Origin: Lentilitoribacter sp039986595
GTDB lineage: Bacteria > Pseudomonadota > Alphaproteobacteria > Rhizobiales > Rhizobiaceae
DNA length: 64,000 nucleotides
Assembly: GCA_039986595.1 (NCBI GenBank)
Contig: JBDWQJ010000011.1
Span: forward strand, 186,001-250,000
Reading direction: 5' to 3'
The notes under the pieces were generated by a model. The model was not told the DNA's origin, did not search any database, and worked only from the letters and a program-made list of their open reading frames with translations. Numbering within the stretch: the first letter of the stretch is position 1; each line of letters opens with the position of its first letter. The translations under genes and the position numbers were made by a program. Shown in pieces: positions 24,735 to 32,421 of this stretch.

Positions 24735-25145
24735 TTGCGTAGCTTGACGAAAAAACGGCCAACATCCAAAGAACCGAACATATCTGCATTGGGTCAACGC
24801 TGCGGAGATAAAGATATTTTTTGCCACAGCCAAGAGTTTTTATTGTTTGTTGATCGATATGATTGCTTGTTTATTCATGAAGCGGAGCTGCGTCCGATAA
24901 AGCTCAATGATGCGGTGAAAGATTGCCAGGACACAACAACACAAATTATCCGAATGGATCAAGGGAATTGGTGTGGCGAGGATGTTACCGAGGACATCGC
25001 CCATGCTTGGTTGGATATGTATGAGCCGGAACCAACTCACGAAGATACCCTGCCCGCCTTTGTTTTAGAAAGTAAAGCTTGGCAGCTTTATAGCGAAGAT
25101 TTCAAGGCAAGGTATAGTGGCGCAAATCATAAGGACGGATCTTAG
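24735..25145 (+). CDS. Uncharacterised protein, probable target of the phage-type repressor
   Basis: The 136-residue soluble protein, acidic toward its C-terminus, starts at a TTG (24735; a second TTG at 24744). I do not recognise its family. It has scattered Cys residues (QRCGDKDIFC, DCLF, DCQD, NWCGED), a hydrophobic core around FLLFVDRYDCLFI and an acidic C-terminal half (MYEPEPTHEDTLP). Its promoter spacer carries the operator shared with the immunity region at 16.2 kb, so it may be a phage-derived or damage-induced gene. Confidence 0.6.
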   Translation: MRSLTKKRPTSKEPNISALGQRCGDKDIFCHSQEFLLFVDRYDCLFIHEAELRPIKLNDAVKDCQDTTTQIIRMDQGNWCGEDVTEDIAHAWLDMYEPEPTHEDTLPAFVLESKAWQLYSEDFKARYSGANHKDGS

Positions 25146-25275
25146 TTTTAACCGCCTTCAGATAAAGCATAATTCTACCTATTCGTGCTCATTTTTTGGC
25201 AACCTACACTCATCATTACAATGCATGAAGTATGTAAAAGCACTGTGCAAACTATTTTGAACTTCTCAAATAAAT

Positions 25276-25410
25276 CAAAAAAAGGTCTATTTCTTCACGA
25301 AACAGACCTTAATCCATAGGCTTTCATAAGAAAAGCCTACTATCCAGCCTATTAACTGGCTGTTTTAAGAAAAAATTGATATTGGTCTTATTGCCAATTT
25401 ATCAAATCAA
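25276..25410 (-). ncRNA. Candidate four-hairpin RNA on the minus strand
   Basis: Read on the minus strand, four hairpins follow in order: TTGAT/ATTGG with CCAAT/ATCAA (25405-25376), CAGCC with GGCTG (25362-25345), TAGGCTTT with AAAGCCTA (25339-25317), and AAGGTCT with AGACCTT (25310-25282). The last has an added TTTC/GAAA stem and is followed by seven T residues, an intrinsic terminator. It lies 3' of the MFS gene ending at 25594, so it may be a free sRNA or its 3' UTR. The rest of the 25146-25593 gap is AT-rich without an ORF. Confidence 0.5.
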
Positions 25411-25593
25411 AGCGCGGTAAATTTAGGAGTACGAAAACTATTATTACGTAACTTAAAGTATGATTACTCTATTTACGTGTAATTTAGAAATTACAAATAA
25501 ACATGTAAGTGCTGTTTTCATGCATTTTCATTATATATAGCATTTTTGCATGCTAAAACGCGTTATTTGAGGTTCTTATCTATGGTTTTTGCT

Positions 25594-26901
25594 CTAAACC
25601 TTTAAAACAAACAAAGATTTTATGCGATTTGCGATATTTCCGTTGATTGGACATCTATCTGCACGCGGTGGAATAATAAAGGCCAACCCTAAACATAAAA
25701 CACCACAAAAACCAAAGATCCAATCCATATCCACCCCATTACGCAGACATAGACCAATGACAACAGGGCCAACACCTTGGCCCAGTGATATAAGAAAAAA
25801 CGTCATCGCAAAACCAGACGCTGGCGCCCAATTAAAGACGCGAAGAGACCACATGCCCAAAAATGCTGTCGTGACAATAAACCCAAGGCCAAATACGGCA
25901 GCTGACATATATATGGCGTAATTGTTGGTTGCGATTATGGGAAGCACACCGATAGAAATGGCCGTTACAACCATAAGCGCACAATACGATCCACGCAGAC
26001 CAAAGTTGGACGTAAGCCAACCAGCAAGAAAGCCAAAAATGCCTGCGGTTCCTAAAATACTCCAGAAAATTATACGTATATTATCCCCGTTTCCGGCGTC
26101 ATGGAGCAAATCAACGGCAAAAGTCCAATAGGCGCTGCTTGCCAGACCATATATAAAAGCAACCCAAAACAAAGGTCTTGCCCTGTCGCTTTTCATTACA
26201 GCACGAAAACCTGCGTCTATAGGATCAATAGCTTGCCGCGATATCACACCCTTTGTTGCATTTTGGGAGGGTTTGGTCGTGAAAAAATTCCATACGCTGG
26301 CAAGCAGCGCTAAGCACGCAAAAATCATATATGCACTACGCCAATCAAAGGCTGAAAACAAAACAATGGGACCTGCAAGCGCAACACCAAAACCAGTGCC
26401 TGAGTTAATCCACGCATAAATACGATCCTGATTTTGCTCCTTTATGCGCTTAACAATGATTTCTGAAAATGGCGGGTAGCTAAACCCAGGAGACGTACCT
26501 GCAATGAATATAGCCAACAATAAGGTTGCTCCACTATTTGCAAACCCAACCATCAACATACCTAGACAGGCTGCCAATCCCCCAAGCACAATTGGCACAC
26601 GTGGCCCAAACTTTCTAGAAACCCAAGCCGCCGTTAATGTCGCGCATAGATAACCGATGTAGGATGAGCCCGCGATCAATCCAATAATATCGGGCGACAA
26701 TGATAAATCACGGGAGATATCAGGAACAAACAAACCAAACCCATAGCGGGCAAGACCAAATGTCACTGCGACAATGGCCAAGCCTGCAAAGGTGAAATTT
26801 CGAGTTTGTTGCTCCAAAAACTCTCCATGATGAAGCCCAACTGACGAGATCGTATTGTCCGGCGCTTCCGTAAGATCAGAACTATCTTTGACATGTAACA
26901 T
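25594..26901 (-). CDS. MFS transporter (YbfB/YjiJ-like)
   Basis: The 435-residue protein has a soluble 35-residue N-terminus and about twelve hydrophobic segments. FGLARYGFGLFVPDISRDL in the first helix is characteristic of YbfB/YjiJ-type permeases, and GPRVPIVLGG follows in the first loop. It is the second gene after an EgtD-like methyltransferase, 17 bases downstream on the same strand. The pair could make and export a methylated amino-acid derivative (inference). Confidence 0.88.
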   Translation of the reverse strand: MLHVKDSSDLTEAPDNTISSVGLHHGEFLEQQTRNFTFAGLAIVAVTFGLARYGFGLFVPDISRDLSLSPDIIGLIAGSSYIGYLCATLTAAWVSRKFGPRVPIVLGGLAACLGMLMVGFANSGATLLLAIFIAGTSPGFSYPPFSEIIVKRIKEQNQDRIYAWINSGTGFGVALAGPIVLFSAFDWRSAYMIFACLALLASVWNFFTTKPSQNATKGVISRQAIDPIDAGFRAVMKSDRARPLFWVAFIYGLASSAYWTFAVDLLHDAGNGDNIRIIFWSILGTAGIFGFLAGWLTSNFGLRGSYCALMVVTAISIGVLPIIATNNYAIYMSAAVFGLGFIVTTAFLGMWSLRVFNWAPASGFAMTFFLISLGQGVGPVVIGLCLRNGVDMDWIFGFCGVLCLGLAFIIPPRADRCPINGNIANRIKSLFVLKV

Positions 26902-26918
26902 GTCTAAAGCTCCAACAG

Positions 26919-27992
26919 CTAGTTACGTAATGATATCTGAAACAATAAAGTTTCGTCTTGTGTGAGCGTCTCTTCCACAATTTTAAAGTGTTTGTCAATT
27001 TCACGATACGCTTGATATTGCGAAAAATCAAACTTTAAACAATAGTTTGAGACAAACAATTTCCGGCTACGTTCTGCATCCAAAAACTCTTCACACAGTA
27101 TCGCAGCAAAGATATATTCCCCATCAGATGTCTGTACAGGAAGCAGATAAAAACGCCCCACAGAAATGGCACTATCTTTGACCCCTTGCTCGAACGCAAT
27201 GCGTGAGAAACGTTGCATCATAGGGTTGCGGTAGAAACTTGAGATATTTGCTGCACTTGCGTTACTATAAAGCTGCACCTCTGATAAAAGCATATCATCT
27301 GTGCGCGCAATTTGCTGCAGCCAGTTCGTGATTGTATACGGATCATCATTGCCTTCTTGAAAACCAAGCATCGTAATTAATGCAGGTTCATCGGTTTGAC
27401 CAAGATGCGCGCTTAAGGAGAAGTCTTCAAATGAAGCATTAACAAATTCAACAGGTGTTTCTCCCAAAATCTCTTCAAATATTGGTCGTAATGGAGCCTC
27501 TGATGCAGGATTGATATCGACAGCGATATATCGCGCAATTCTAACATTATGCTCAAGCAGTTTTTGTAAGATGAAGCTGGTTTTAATTGGCTCAGGGCCC
27601 AGCTCAACATAAATAAGCCCTTTTCCATCAAGACGGTTTGCAATCTTCTTAATGCTCACCTCTAGCGCATCTTTAAAAGAAATACCGTGCTCATCAATTT
27701 GTCCTAGTCCCTTTAACGTCAGGCCTTGTTTGTTTAATGATGCCATCGCATCAACAATCTCTGTTAGATAGTCATGGGTCTGTGTTGGGGCCTCTTCATC
27801 GTGATACTTATACTTGTTGCTTTGGGTGATTATTTGTTGCTCGGAAAATTCAGTGTGCGAATAAAGCGCTCTTTTCACATTCATTTCCAAAGTCTGATTT
27901 TCATCAATCGGTTGATTAAATCTGCGGTCAATATCGAAATCCAGGATAGAATTTTCGTTTGTAAAATCTCTTGCTAGAACCTTATCACTCAT
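26919..27992 (-). CDS. EgtD-like histidine-type methyltransferase family protein
   Basis: The 357-residue protein resembles the SAM-dependent EgtD family. It has IYVELGPEPIKTSFILQKLL (glycine-poor motif I) near residue 130, YIAVDINPAS near 158 and ITMLGFQEGNDDPYT near 208, which matches the LFLGSTIGN-like segment of EgtD. No EgtB or other ergothioneine gene is nearby, and motif I is altered (GPEP for GSGS), so the substrate may not be histidine. GAGGT before ATG 27992 fixes the start. It is divergent from a LysR gene. Confidence 0.6.
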   Translation of the reverse strand: MSDKVLARDFTNENSILDFDIDRRFNQPIDENQTLEMNVKRALYSHTEFSEQQIITQSNKYKYHDEEAPTQTHDYLTEIVDAMASLNKQGLTLKGLGQIDEHGISFKDALEVSIKKIANRLDGKGLIYVELGPEPIKTSFILQKLLEHNVRIARYIAVDINPASEAPLRPIFEEILGETPVEFVNASFEDFSLSAHLGQTDEPALITMLGFQEGNDDPYTITNWLQQIARTDDMLLSEVQLYSNASAANISSFYRNPMMQRFSRIAFEQGVKDSAISVGRFYLLPVQTSDGEYIFAAILCEEFLDAERSRKLFVSNYCLKFDFSQYQAYREIDKHFKIVEETLTQDETLLFQISLRN

Positions 27993-28384
27993 TTTATTAC
28001 CTCGTTTTTCTACAACTTTAGGGAACACTGATGAAAAACTATGAGCTTGACGCGTTAACTAAAAATTAGTATTTGCAGCATGCCATCACAGAATTTTATG
28101 GAGAGATGAAAACAGCAACCATTAAGAGAAACATTCACTTATAGCGTGATAATCGGCTAGTTTTTGGGTGTTTTTGGCGTTATACACGCGGACAAAAAAT
28201 GTCTTAAAGCGTAAAATTTTATGAAGATGCCATAGTTTGGGACAACAATCTAAGATCGAATATTTTAAAGAACTTATTGTTATACTTTTGTTAAATAATT
28301 GGGGTTGTGATCAGCTAAACACACGTATTTCGAATTGCAATTCCGCTTATCTGGATGCTATACTCGCTTAAGTAAGGAGAATAG
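27993..28384. promoter_or_regulatory. 392-base divergent region with LysR-type palindrome
   Basis: No gene was seen. GAATTGCAATTC (28332-28343), a perfect 12-base palindrome flanked by T-rich and A-rich bases, fits a LysR T-N11-A site about 50 bases before the LysR start. It could serve both the LysR gene and the methyltransferase-MFS pair. AAGGAG at about 28373 is the LysR ribosome site. Confidence 0.4.
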
Positions 28385-29308
28385 ATGATGACAACCGGAC
28401 GCTTAAGCATCGAATTATTGGAAGCATTTGTGACCGTTGCCAAAACGGGCAATGTGACCAAAGCAGGTGATATTTTAAATCGCACCCAACCATGCATCTC
28501 TACTCAAATTAAGCGCCTAGAGGAACGTGTCGGTAAACCGCTCATTGAGCGTTCCGCTCGCACCATTCATCTTACGCAAACAGGACGTATTCTGCTTGAA
28601 AACGCACAAAACATCCTACAATGCTATGAGACAACGCGCATGCGTCTGTCTGTTCCAGAACTCACGGGCGAGATCCGCATTGGCCTACCTGAATGGTTTG
28701 CAACCGACAAACTTCAAACAGTATTTTGCGATTTTGCACGTGCGCATCCAAGCGTAAATTTGGATATTACTATCGCCGATAGTGTGACGTTGCATAAAAA
28801 ACTCAATGACGGCGAAATCAGTATCGCAATTGCATTATCCTCCGATCAGCGCCAAGAACCTTTTGATATGGTTGAAGAGCCATTGGTCTGGGTGGCGAGC
28901 CAAAAAGATATCATTGATGAAAGAGTGCCGCTCGTATTGTTTGAGCACCCGTGTCCTTTCCGCGAACACGTGTTTGAAGCATTAGCGTCACAAGGTCGTC
29001 ATTGGGATGAACGTTTAACAACAACGTCTGTCGCTGTGGCACAGGTTGCGGTCTCGTCCGGAGTTGGGATTTCAGCATTTCCTGCAGGTGCCGTTTTGCC
29101 TCATCACAAAGTTCTGCGAGAAGCTGACGGCTTCCCGAAGCTTCCATCCGTTAGCCTGGGTGTTTACACGCCATCGAAAGATCAATCACAAACGATCAGT
29201 TATTTTGCCGACCATCTTAAAAGCTTCTTATACGACAGTGTTATGCAGCCATCTGTATTGTCTGATCATATGAGCCAGCTTAATGGCAGCGAACTACGGG
29301 TCGTATAA
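28385..29308 (+). CDS. LysR-family transcriptional regulator
   Basis: The 307-residue protein has a clear LysR helix-turn-helix (IELLEAFVTVAKTGNVTKAG and QPCISTQIKRLEERVGKPL) and an effector domain from about 93 (LTGEIRIGLPEWFAT). It is divergent from the EgtD-like/MFS pair and is their likely regulator. Two adjacent ATGs (28385, 28388) both lie within reach of AAGGAG. Confidence 0.92.
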   Translation: MMTTGRLSIELLEAFVTVAKTGNVTKAGDILNRTQPCISTQIKRLEERVGKPLIERSARTIHLTQTGRILLENAQNILQCYETTRMRLSVPELTGEIRIGLPEWFATDKLQTVFCDFARAHPSVNLDITIADSVTLHKKLNDGEISIAIALSSDQRQEPFDMVEEPLVWVASQKDIIDERVPLVLFEHPCPFREHVFEALASQGRHWDERLTTTSVAVAQVAVSSGVGISAFPAGAVLPHHKVLREADGFPKLPSVSLGVYTPSKDQSQTISYFADHLKSFLYDSVMQPSVLSDHMSQLNGSELRVV

Positions 29309-29370
29309 CTGAATTTAGATCAGTAACAGCGGCATTGGCATGAAACGCGATGCTGGTGAAAGTACGATAT

Positions 29371-29847
29371 TTAATCTGCACTGAGATTATCGCGCATTTT
29401 GTTGATGGACCGCACCAAAACTTCCAATTCTGCTTCTGGCAGCCCTGTATCTGCGACAACGCATTTTGTGATATTTGCTTGCCCAGTTTTAAGCGCGGCA
29501 CCTTTGTTTGTTAGGCTGATAAAAACTTGACGCTTATCAGTTGTTCCCTTTTGGCGTTTTATGTGTCCTGATGCTTCCAGGCGCTTTAAAATAGGCGTCA
29601 TTGTGTTGGTATCAGTCATCAGTTTGTCGCATAACCAACCAACTGTTACAGCGCTTTCTTCCATCCTGGCAAATGTTGCATCCGCATCAAACAGTTCCTC
29701 CCACAATGCCGACAGCGTAATATATTGCGGATAGGTCAAACCGATGCGTGCCAAATGTGGTGCATAGGCTTTGTTGATCGCGCTTGTTGTTGAGTAAAGC
29801 GCAAAACAGATCAGGTCTTCGACCTTTTGTTGCTTTTCTTGTGACAT
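29371..29847 (-). CDS. ohrR: OhrR-type MarR regulator
   Basis: The protein (158 residues from ATG 29847) matches OhrR. LICFALYSTT places a Cys at residue 14, the position of the peroxide-sensing Cys in Bacillus and Xanthomonas OhrR. It is followed by LTYPQYITLSALWE, the winged helix (VGWLCDKLMTDTNTMTPILKRL) and DKRQVFISLT. OhrR normally represses the hydroperoxide reductase ohr, but no ohr is adjacent. The facing gene encodes an unknown 73-residue protein. The start is set by GGAG upstream; a longer frame from 30051 crosses the operators. Confidence 0.8.
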   Translation of the reverse strand: MSQEKQQKVEDLICFALYSTTSAINKAYAPHLARIGLTYPQYITLSALWEELFDADATFARMEESAVTVGWLCDKLMTDTNTMTPILKRLEASGHIKRQKGTTDKRQVFISLTNKGAALKTGQANITKCVVADTGLPEAELEVLVRSINKMRDNLSAD

Positions 29848-29912
29848 TTCCAAATACTCCAAATCCACATCATCTTTGGCGATGGGAGAGAAAAACTCGT
29901 TCTTTATGCATA

Positions 29913-29973
29913 TATATCGCACACGATGTAATTGACAAGACGTAGGCAATATATTTATATCGCGTACGATATA
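29913..29973. promoter_or_regulatory. Two TATATCG-N4-CGATATA operators
   Basis: TATATCGCGTACGATATA (29956-29973) is a perfect 18-base palindrome; TATATCGCACACGATGTA (29913-29930) is a near copy. Both lie between the OhrR-like gene and the small gene at 29993, with centres 43 bases apart, four helical turns. Confidence 0.75.
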
Positions 29974-29992
29974 AATGAAAGAGGAGAATATC

Positions 29993-30214
29993 ATGTCTTG
30001 GTTACCCACATTGATTACTGAAAATGCAGAAGAAGGTTTTAACCTTGCCATAAAGCTGTCACGTATGGGCGTTAAGAAAACCCAACCGGACGATGAAATT
30101 CGTGCAAAATTGCGCCCGATTTACGAAAATGACCCTGATAGTCTGACAAACGTATCTCACGTGATTGCAACGAATTTTCAAACCGTAGCTGCTGCCAATA
30201 ACTATTGGCGATAA
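29993..30214 (+). CDS. Uncharacterised 73-residue protein under OhrR-like control
   Basis: The short soluble protein starts MSWLPTLITENAEEGFNLAI and ends AAANNYWR. GAGGAG lies 6 bases before the ATG, a strong ribosome site, which argues for a real gene. I do not recognise the family. It has no Cys, so it is not a thiol peroxidase and not Ohr. Its place next to operators of a peroxide-sensing regulator suggests a role in the response to organic peroxides or similar oxidants (inference). Confidence 0.7.
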   Translation: MSWLPTLITENAEEGFNLAIKLSRMGVKKTQPDDEIRAKLRPIYENDPDSLTNVSHVIATNFQTVAAANNYWR

Positions 30215-30237
30215 TATTCAATTCCGTCGGCGGAACT

Positions 30238-30307
30238 ACACTGGCTCTCTTCCAACTGCGTCCCCCGCAGTTTATCGCCTAACAGGCGGTTTGGAAGCAG
30301 CTGGTGT
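30238..30307 (+). ncRNA. Three-way-junction RNA element upstream of the class D beta-lactamase
   Basis: Nested pairing covers almost every base. ACACTGGCT (30238-30246) pairs with AGCTGGTGT (30299-30307) with two G-U pairs, and CTTCCAA (30249-30255) with TTGGAAG (30291-30297). Inside are CTGCG-TCCCC-CGCAG (30256-30270) and CGCC-TAACA-GGCG (30276-30288). It sits between the stop of the 73-residue gene and the beta-lactamase start. It could be a leader element, a 3' UTR structure or a repeat. No known riboswitch consensus was recognised. Confidence 0.5.
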
Positions 30308-30337
30308 CAGTCGATGCTTTTGTAGATTGGTGTTAAT

Positions 30338-31174
30338 TTGTTTTATCCACTTCGCACACTATTTTCGTTTACATTTTTTGCTCTTATTAGCGCAGCGCCG
30401 TCTTTGGCAGAATCTTCAAATCAACCTCTGGCGCAAACTCAAATGCCAACCATGATTGCGCATGATGATAAAACTCATATTTTTAAAAACCACCAAACCA
30501 ATGGCACTTTCGTGCTTTATGATGTGGCGCAAGAAACTTTGCACCTTGTAAATTCATCGCGCGCCAAACAACCTTTTATTCCTGCCTCAACCTTTAAGAT
30601 TGCAAACAGCCTGATTGCGCTTGAAACCGGGGTTATCGCAGATGAAAACGAGATTATCCCCTATGGTGGAGGGAGCACTTTTATCAAAGCATGGGCACAA
30701 GATATGCCTCTGCCTAAAGCCTTCGCAATTTCAAATGTGCCGGTCTATCAGGAGTTAGCGCGCCGTATCGGTCTGAAACGCTATCAAACTTGGCTGGACA
30801 AACTTGAATATGGCAATGCCAATCCCGGCCAAAACGTTGAGACTTTTTGGTTGCGCGGTCCCTTAAAGATAAGTGCAATTGATCAAACTATATTCATAGC
30901 AAAGCTCGCCCATAAACAACTTCCATTATCTGAGCGGGTGCAATCAATTGTCTCAGACATCAGTATTGTTGATAAAAAAGCTGGCAAAACACTGCATGGT
31001 AAAACAGGTTGGACGACGACTCCGAACCCAGACATTGGCTGGTTTGTTGGTTGGGTGCAACACGAAAACAACACATATGCATTTGCTCTTAATATCGACA
31101 TGTCTTCGCGCAAGGATGCGAGCAAACGCCGCCCAATCGCGGAAGCGTTTCTCGCTATGTTTGACGTCTACTAA
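30338..31174 (+). CDS. Class D (OXA-type) beta-lactamase
   Basis: The 278-residue protein has a Sec signal peptide (LFSFTFFALISAAPSLA, cleavage near residue 24) and all class D motifs: Ser84-Thr-Phe-Lys87 (active serine and carboxylatable lysine), Ser132-Asn-Val134, Tyr158-Gly-Asn160 and Lys222-Thr-Gly224. It is therefore probably an active periplasmic serine beta-lactamase. It starts at TTG 30338, because the next in-frame Met lies past the signal peptide. No mobile element is near, so it looks intrinsic to this chromosome. Sensor-type homologs (BlaR) share the fold but carry membrane domains absent here. Confidence 0.93.
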   Translation: MFYPLRTLFSFTFFALISAAPSLAESSNQPLAQTQMPTMIAHDDKTHIFKNHQTNGTFVLYDVAQETLHLVNSSRAKQPFIPASTFKIANSLIALETGVIADENEIIPYGGGSTFIKAWAQDMPLPKAFAISNVPVYQELARRIGLKRYQTWLDKLEYGNANPGQNVETFWLRGPLKISAIDQTIFIAKLAHKQLPLSERVQSIVSDISIVDKKAGKTLHGKTGWTTTPNPDIGWFVGWVQHENNTYAFALNIDMSSRKDASKRRPIAEAFLAMFDVY

Positions 31175-31719
31175 GGTGCAGCTTTGATAAGTTTGTTTTC
31201 ATTACCGCTTAAAATCGGCTTTGAAAAAATATTACTTAACGGCCTACCAAGAAAACTTCCGCTCACAAGACCTAGCATTGCTGCAAATATAACAACAAAA
31301 CCCAATGATTGATAGGCTTGAGGGCTCACGGCTGTCAGCACTCCTTGCACAAAGTTAGCCCAGAAAATCACCATAAAGCTTGCAAGCGATACCCATTCAC
31401 CTTTGAGCACCATATGACGTTTATGCCGCTCAAGTATATTGCGTTTTTGCCAATTGAAAAAACCAATAACGCTGATGATATAAATTAAACCGAATACCAC
31501 CCAAGCAATGGCAGCATGTTCAAGAGCACTAATTGAGCGCACCGACAACAACCCCAAAAAGGGTGTGAGATAGAATATAAAAATCGGCACTTTGCGGGAG
31601 TTCAATGATTTCACGCCAATGATGATTAAATAAACCAGTAAAAACCAAACCCAAATTGGCGGTCCAAATATCAACCCTTTTATCCAGCCCATGATAAATT
31701 CAAATGTTTGATTTTCCAT
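31171..31719 (-). CDS. Multi-pass membrane protein (DUF6622-like)
   Basis: The roughly 182-residue protein has about five hydrophobic segments and begins MENQTFEFIMGWIKG. GPPIWVWFLLVYLIIIGVKSL, followed by a basic turn, resembles the DUF6622 family, which is uncharacterised. The start at 31719 is supported by GGGGA eight bases upstream. Its stop overlaps the beta-lactamase stop by four bases in convergent orientation, so antisense effects are possible. Confidence 0.7.
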   Translation of the reverse strand: MENQTFEFIMGWIKGLIFGPPIWVWFLLVYLIIIGVKSLNSRKVPIFIFYLTPFLGLLSVRSISALEHAAIAWVVFGLIYIISVIGFFNWQKRNILERHKRHMVLKGEWVSLASFMVIFWANFVQGVLTAVSPQAYQSLGFVVIFAAMLGLVSGSFLGRPLSNIFSKPILSGNENKLIKAAP

Positions 31720-32163
31720 AATCGTATTCCCCATGTAATTGATCTGGGTAGACAATCATCACAATCCACATGCGCTCAAAAGCAAATATTCGGCAATCAC
31801 CTCATCACTTCGTCAATCGTAGCGAATGTTCAATTCACGCTTCGCCAGATGCATTGGAAAAAGATCACTATTGGGAGTTTTCGTTGTGGTGATTACGCAA
31901 CATACATCTTTGTTCTTCACCCATACCCCTCAGGCAGCACTTGAGCTTTATCAATCTCAGGGTTAGATTTACCCATCCTCGGGAATTGGTCCCGAAACGG
32001 AGTTTTTATGTCAGAGAATGTGGTTCGCCACTAAGTCTTAGCCTTTAAGCTGAGACATTTTGAATTCAAAACCACCTTTTGTATTTTCATGCAACGGGAT
32101 AGCGTTTTGGCATGTTCAAATGGGAATGCGCCCAGCGCTCTTCCCCATTCTCGAGACGAACCA
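31720..32163. other. 444-base gap with several hairpins and no convincing gene
   Basis: Frames here look spurious. TCGGGA-ATTGG-TCCCGA (31979-31995) is a perfect 6-base-pair hairpin followed ten bases later by TTTTT. GGGT/ACCC (about 31960-31974) and GTCTTAGC/GCTGAGAC (about 32035-32056) are weaker hairpins. An untranslated RNA is possible but poorly supported. The promoter of the YjhX-like gene must lie in the right part. Confidence 0.3.
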
Positions 32164-32421
32164 TTGAATATTTCAAAGTTAGAACAACGTGCTCTGCACG
32201 TGCTCGCGCAAGGTGGCTCCATCCACTATCACCGCGGGGAAAACCGTAAGATTAATAAAGTCACTTGCTACACACGCGAGGGCTATGTGCTCTCAGATTG
32301 TACGCTTGACGTTTTCACGCGGCTTAAAAAACGCCGCTTTATTAAATCAAAAAATGGCGCACCCTACCAAGCCACAAAGCTTGGCATTAGCGCCGTACTC
32401 TCACAACTGGATAACAGATAA
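32164..32421 (+). CDS. YjhX/TopAI-like toxin
   Basis: The 85-residue protein has the same length as E. coli YjhX (TopAI) and matches the family along its whole length as I recall it: ISKLEQRALHVLAQGG, VTCYTREGYVLSDCTL and FTRLKKRRFIKSKNG, ending LSQLDNR. TopAI inhibits DNA topoisomerase I. Translation should begin at TTG 32164, since the family begins with (M)NIS and nothing upstream is conserved. The stop overlaps the ATG of a GNAT gene, as in the topAI-yjhQ module. Confidence 0.85.
   Translation: MNISKLEQRALHVLAQGGSIHYHRGENRKINKVTCYTREGYVLSDCTLDVFTRLKKRRFIKSKNGAPYQATKLGISAVLSQLDNR

Noticed and set aside
30238..30307. tRNA-like cloverleaf
   Set aside because: There is no anticodon arm with 7-base loop, no T-arm GTTCRA motif and no CCA-compatible acceptor stem; only two inner hairpins are present.
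31708..31944. 78-codon plus-strand frame upstream of the YjhX-like gene
   Set aside because: Starts inside the opposite gene's start region, lacks a ribosome site and has a random-looking composition.
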